Under the pieces are notes generated by a model. That model had not been told where the DNA came from and ran no database searches. It saw only the letters and a list, made by a program, of their open reading frames with translations. This document shows positions 63,679-63,874 of a stretch of 63,874 nt of DNA, piece by piece; position 1 is the stretch's first letter, and the number at the start of each line of letters is the position of its first letter. A program made the position numbers and the translations under genes. Source of the stretch: an uncultured Lactobacillus sp. Lineage in GTDB: Bacteria > Bacillota > Bacilli > Lactobacillales > Lactobacillaceae. The stretch spans positions 1 through 63,874 of the forward strand of contig NZ_CARBVX010000011.1 of assembly GCF_948948975.1 (NCBI RefSeq), read 5' to 3'.

Positions 63679-63692
63679 GTATACGTTTGCTT
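63679..63692. promoter_or_regulatory. cre-like element upstream of manL
   Basis: On the minus strand AGCAAACGTATACA, one mismatch to WTGNAANCGNWNNCW from its second position on; just downstream of a TATGAT -10 box, consistent with CcpA control. Confidence 0.5.
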
Positions 63693-63765
63693 TTAATATC
63701 ATACCATTTTTTTATTGAAAATGCTTGCATAAAGTTAAAAAAGTTAAAAAAAATAATAACTATAC

Positions 63766-63806
63766 AAAAAAGGAAGAATAAAGATAATTCTTCATTCTTC
63801 CTTTAA
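63766..63806 (-). terminator. Terminator between tRNA-Asn and the manLMN promoter
   Basis: AAAGGAAGAAT and ATTCTTCCTTT stem, followed by six T on the minus strand. Confidence 0.88.
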
Positions 63807-63819
63807 CTTATCAACTTTA

Positions 63820-63874
63820 CTCCGGCTGTCAGACTCGAACTGACGACAACCTGATTAACAGTCAGGTGCTCTAC
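63820..63874 (-). tRNA. tRNA-Asn (GUU), 3' part, cut by window edge
   Basis: On the minus strand: end of the D-arm (GTAGAGC), anticodon stem-loop CCTGA-CTGTTAA-TCAGG with anticodon GTT, variable loop, T-arm GTCAG-TTCGAGT-CTGAC, acceptor AGCCGGA and discriminator G at 63820. CCA is not encoded (TAAAG follows). The first about 20 bases lie outside the window. It is the tRNA sensed by the asnA T-box at 53.8 kb. Confidence 0.93.

Noticed and set aside
63720..63760. AAAGTTAAAA repeats upstream of manL as a regulator box
   Set aside because: Low-complexity A/T stretch; also no sigma-54 (-12/-24) promoter was found there.
1..63874. CRISPR arrays, insertion sequences, prophage, integrase or restriction-modification genes
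   Set aside because: Searched by eye on both strands; none seen.

Overview
The window is chromosomal DNA of a low-GC Lactobacillus of the acidophilus group, most likely the L. johnsonii / L. gasseri / L. paragasseri / L. taiwanensis cluster. The cinnamoyl esterase at 25.3 kb is almost identical to what I remember of L. johnsonii LJ0536. The tandem flavin reductases at 17.7-18.8 kb match the LJ0548/LJ0549 pair. Gene style (AT-rich, AGGAGG-type ribosome binding sites, intrinsic terminators, T-box, cre sites, Man- and scr-type PTS) fits. I see no insertion sequence, phage gene, integrase or CRISPR array.

Layout. 0-4.7 kb: a cut-off ABC ATPase, then a minus-strand run response regulator - histidine kinase - murE - aspartate racemase (cell wall). 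4.8-8.5 kb: heterodimeric LmrCD/BmrCD-type multidrug ABC exporter with a structured leader. 8.5-14.8 kb: chromosome housekeeping (rsmG, noc, parA, parB, DUF951, ychF, DUF1129) and a divergent cvpA. 14.8-19.6 kb: apbE, a tyrosine phosphatase, mupG-like, two NADH:flavin reductases and a TetR regulator. 20-25 kb: dipeptidase pepD, a heme-efflux type hrtR-hrtB-hrtA set with two palindromic operators, and two histidine phosphatases. 25-28 kb: esterase, yaaA and conserved hypotheticals. 28-35 kb: an orphan PTS EIIC with a TIM-barrel partner, a membrane GDPD, a degenerate serine hydrolase, a MurR/RpiR regulator and a DUF4931 protein, followed by a probable small RNA. 35-39.5 kb: a truncated aroD, a membrane protein, a glutamine-amidotransferase pseudoenzyme, an ABC exporter and a macro-domain protein. 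39.6-44.1 kb: the most accessory stretch, with two tandem dead ABC exporters (one nonsense, one frameshift), an unlisted 59-residue membrane peptide gene and an Rgg/MutR regulator; the last two lie between near-identical terminators. 44.1-48.8 kb: sucrose locus scrA <-> scrB-scrR. 48.8-53.7 kb: phosphatase, thiD/pdxK-like kinase, gatD, permeases. 53.8-55.1 kb: T-box and asnA. 55.2-60.3 kb: amino-acid permeases and a gamma-glutamyl hydrolase. 60.4-63.6 kb: mannose PTS manLMN and manO. The window ends inside a tRNA-Asn gene.

Themes. Cell wall: MurE, aspartate racemase (D-Asp for the cross-bridge), GatD, AsnA and MupG are spread over the window and fit a Lys/D-Asp type peptidoglycan. Redox and heme: flavin reductases that make H2O2, ApbE, YaaA and HrtRBA sit within 12 kb. 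Gene decay is concentrated between 32 and 43 kb: a serine hydrolase lacking its SxxK lysine, an amidotransferase lacking its Cys/His/Glu triad, half an aroD and two broken ABC genes. No complete new system is evident. The best leads are the terminator-flanked rgg plus small membrane peptide unit, the promoter-to-terminator small RNA at about 35.0 kb, the lmrCD leader, and the terminator-like hairpin directly downstream of the promoter of the tandem permeases.
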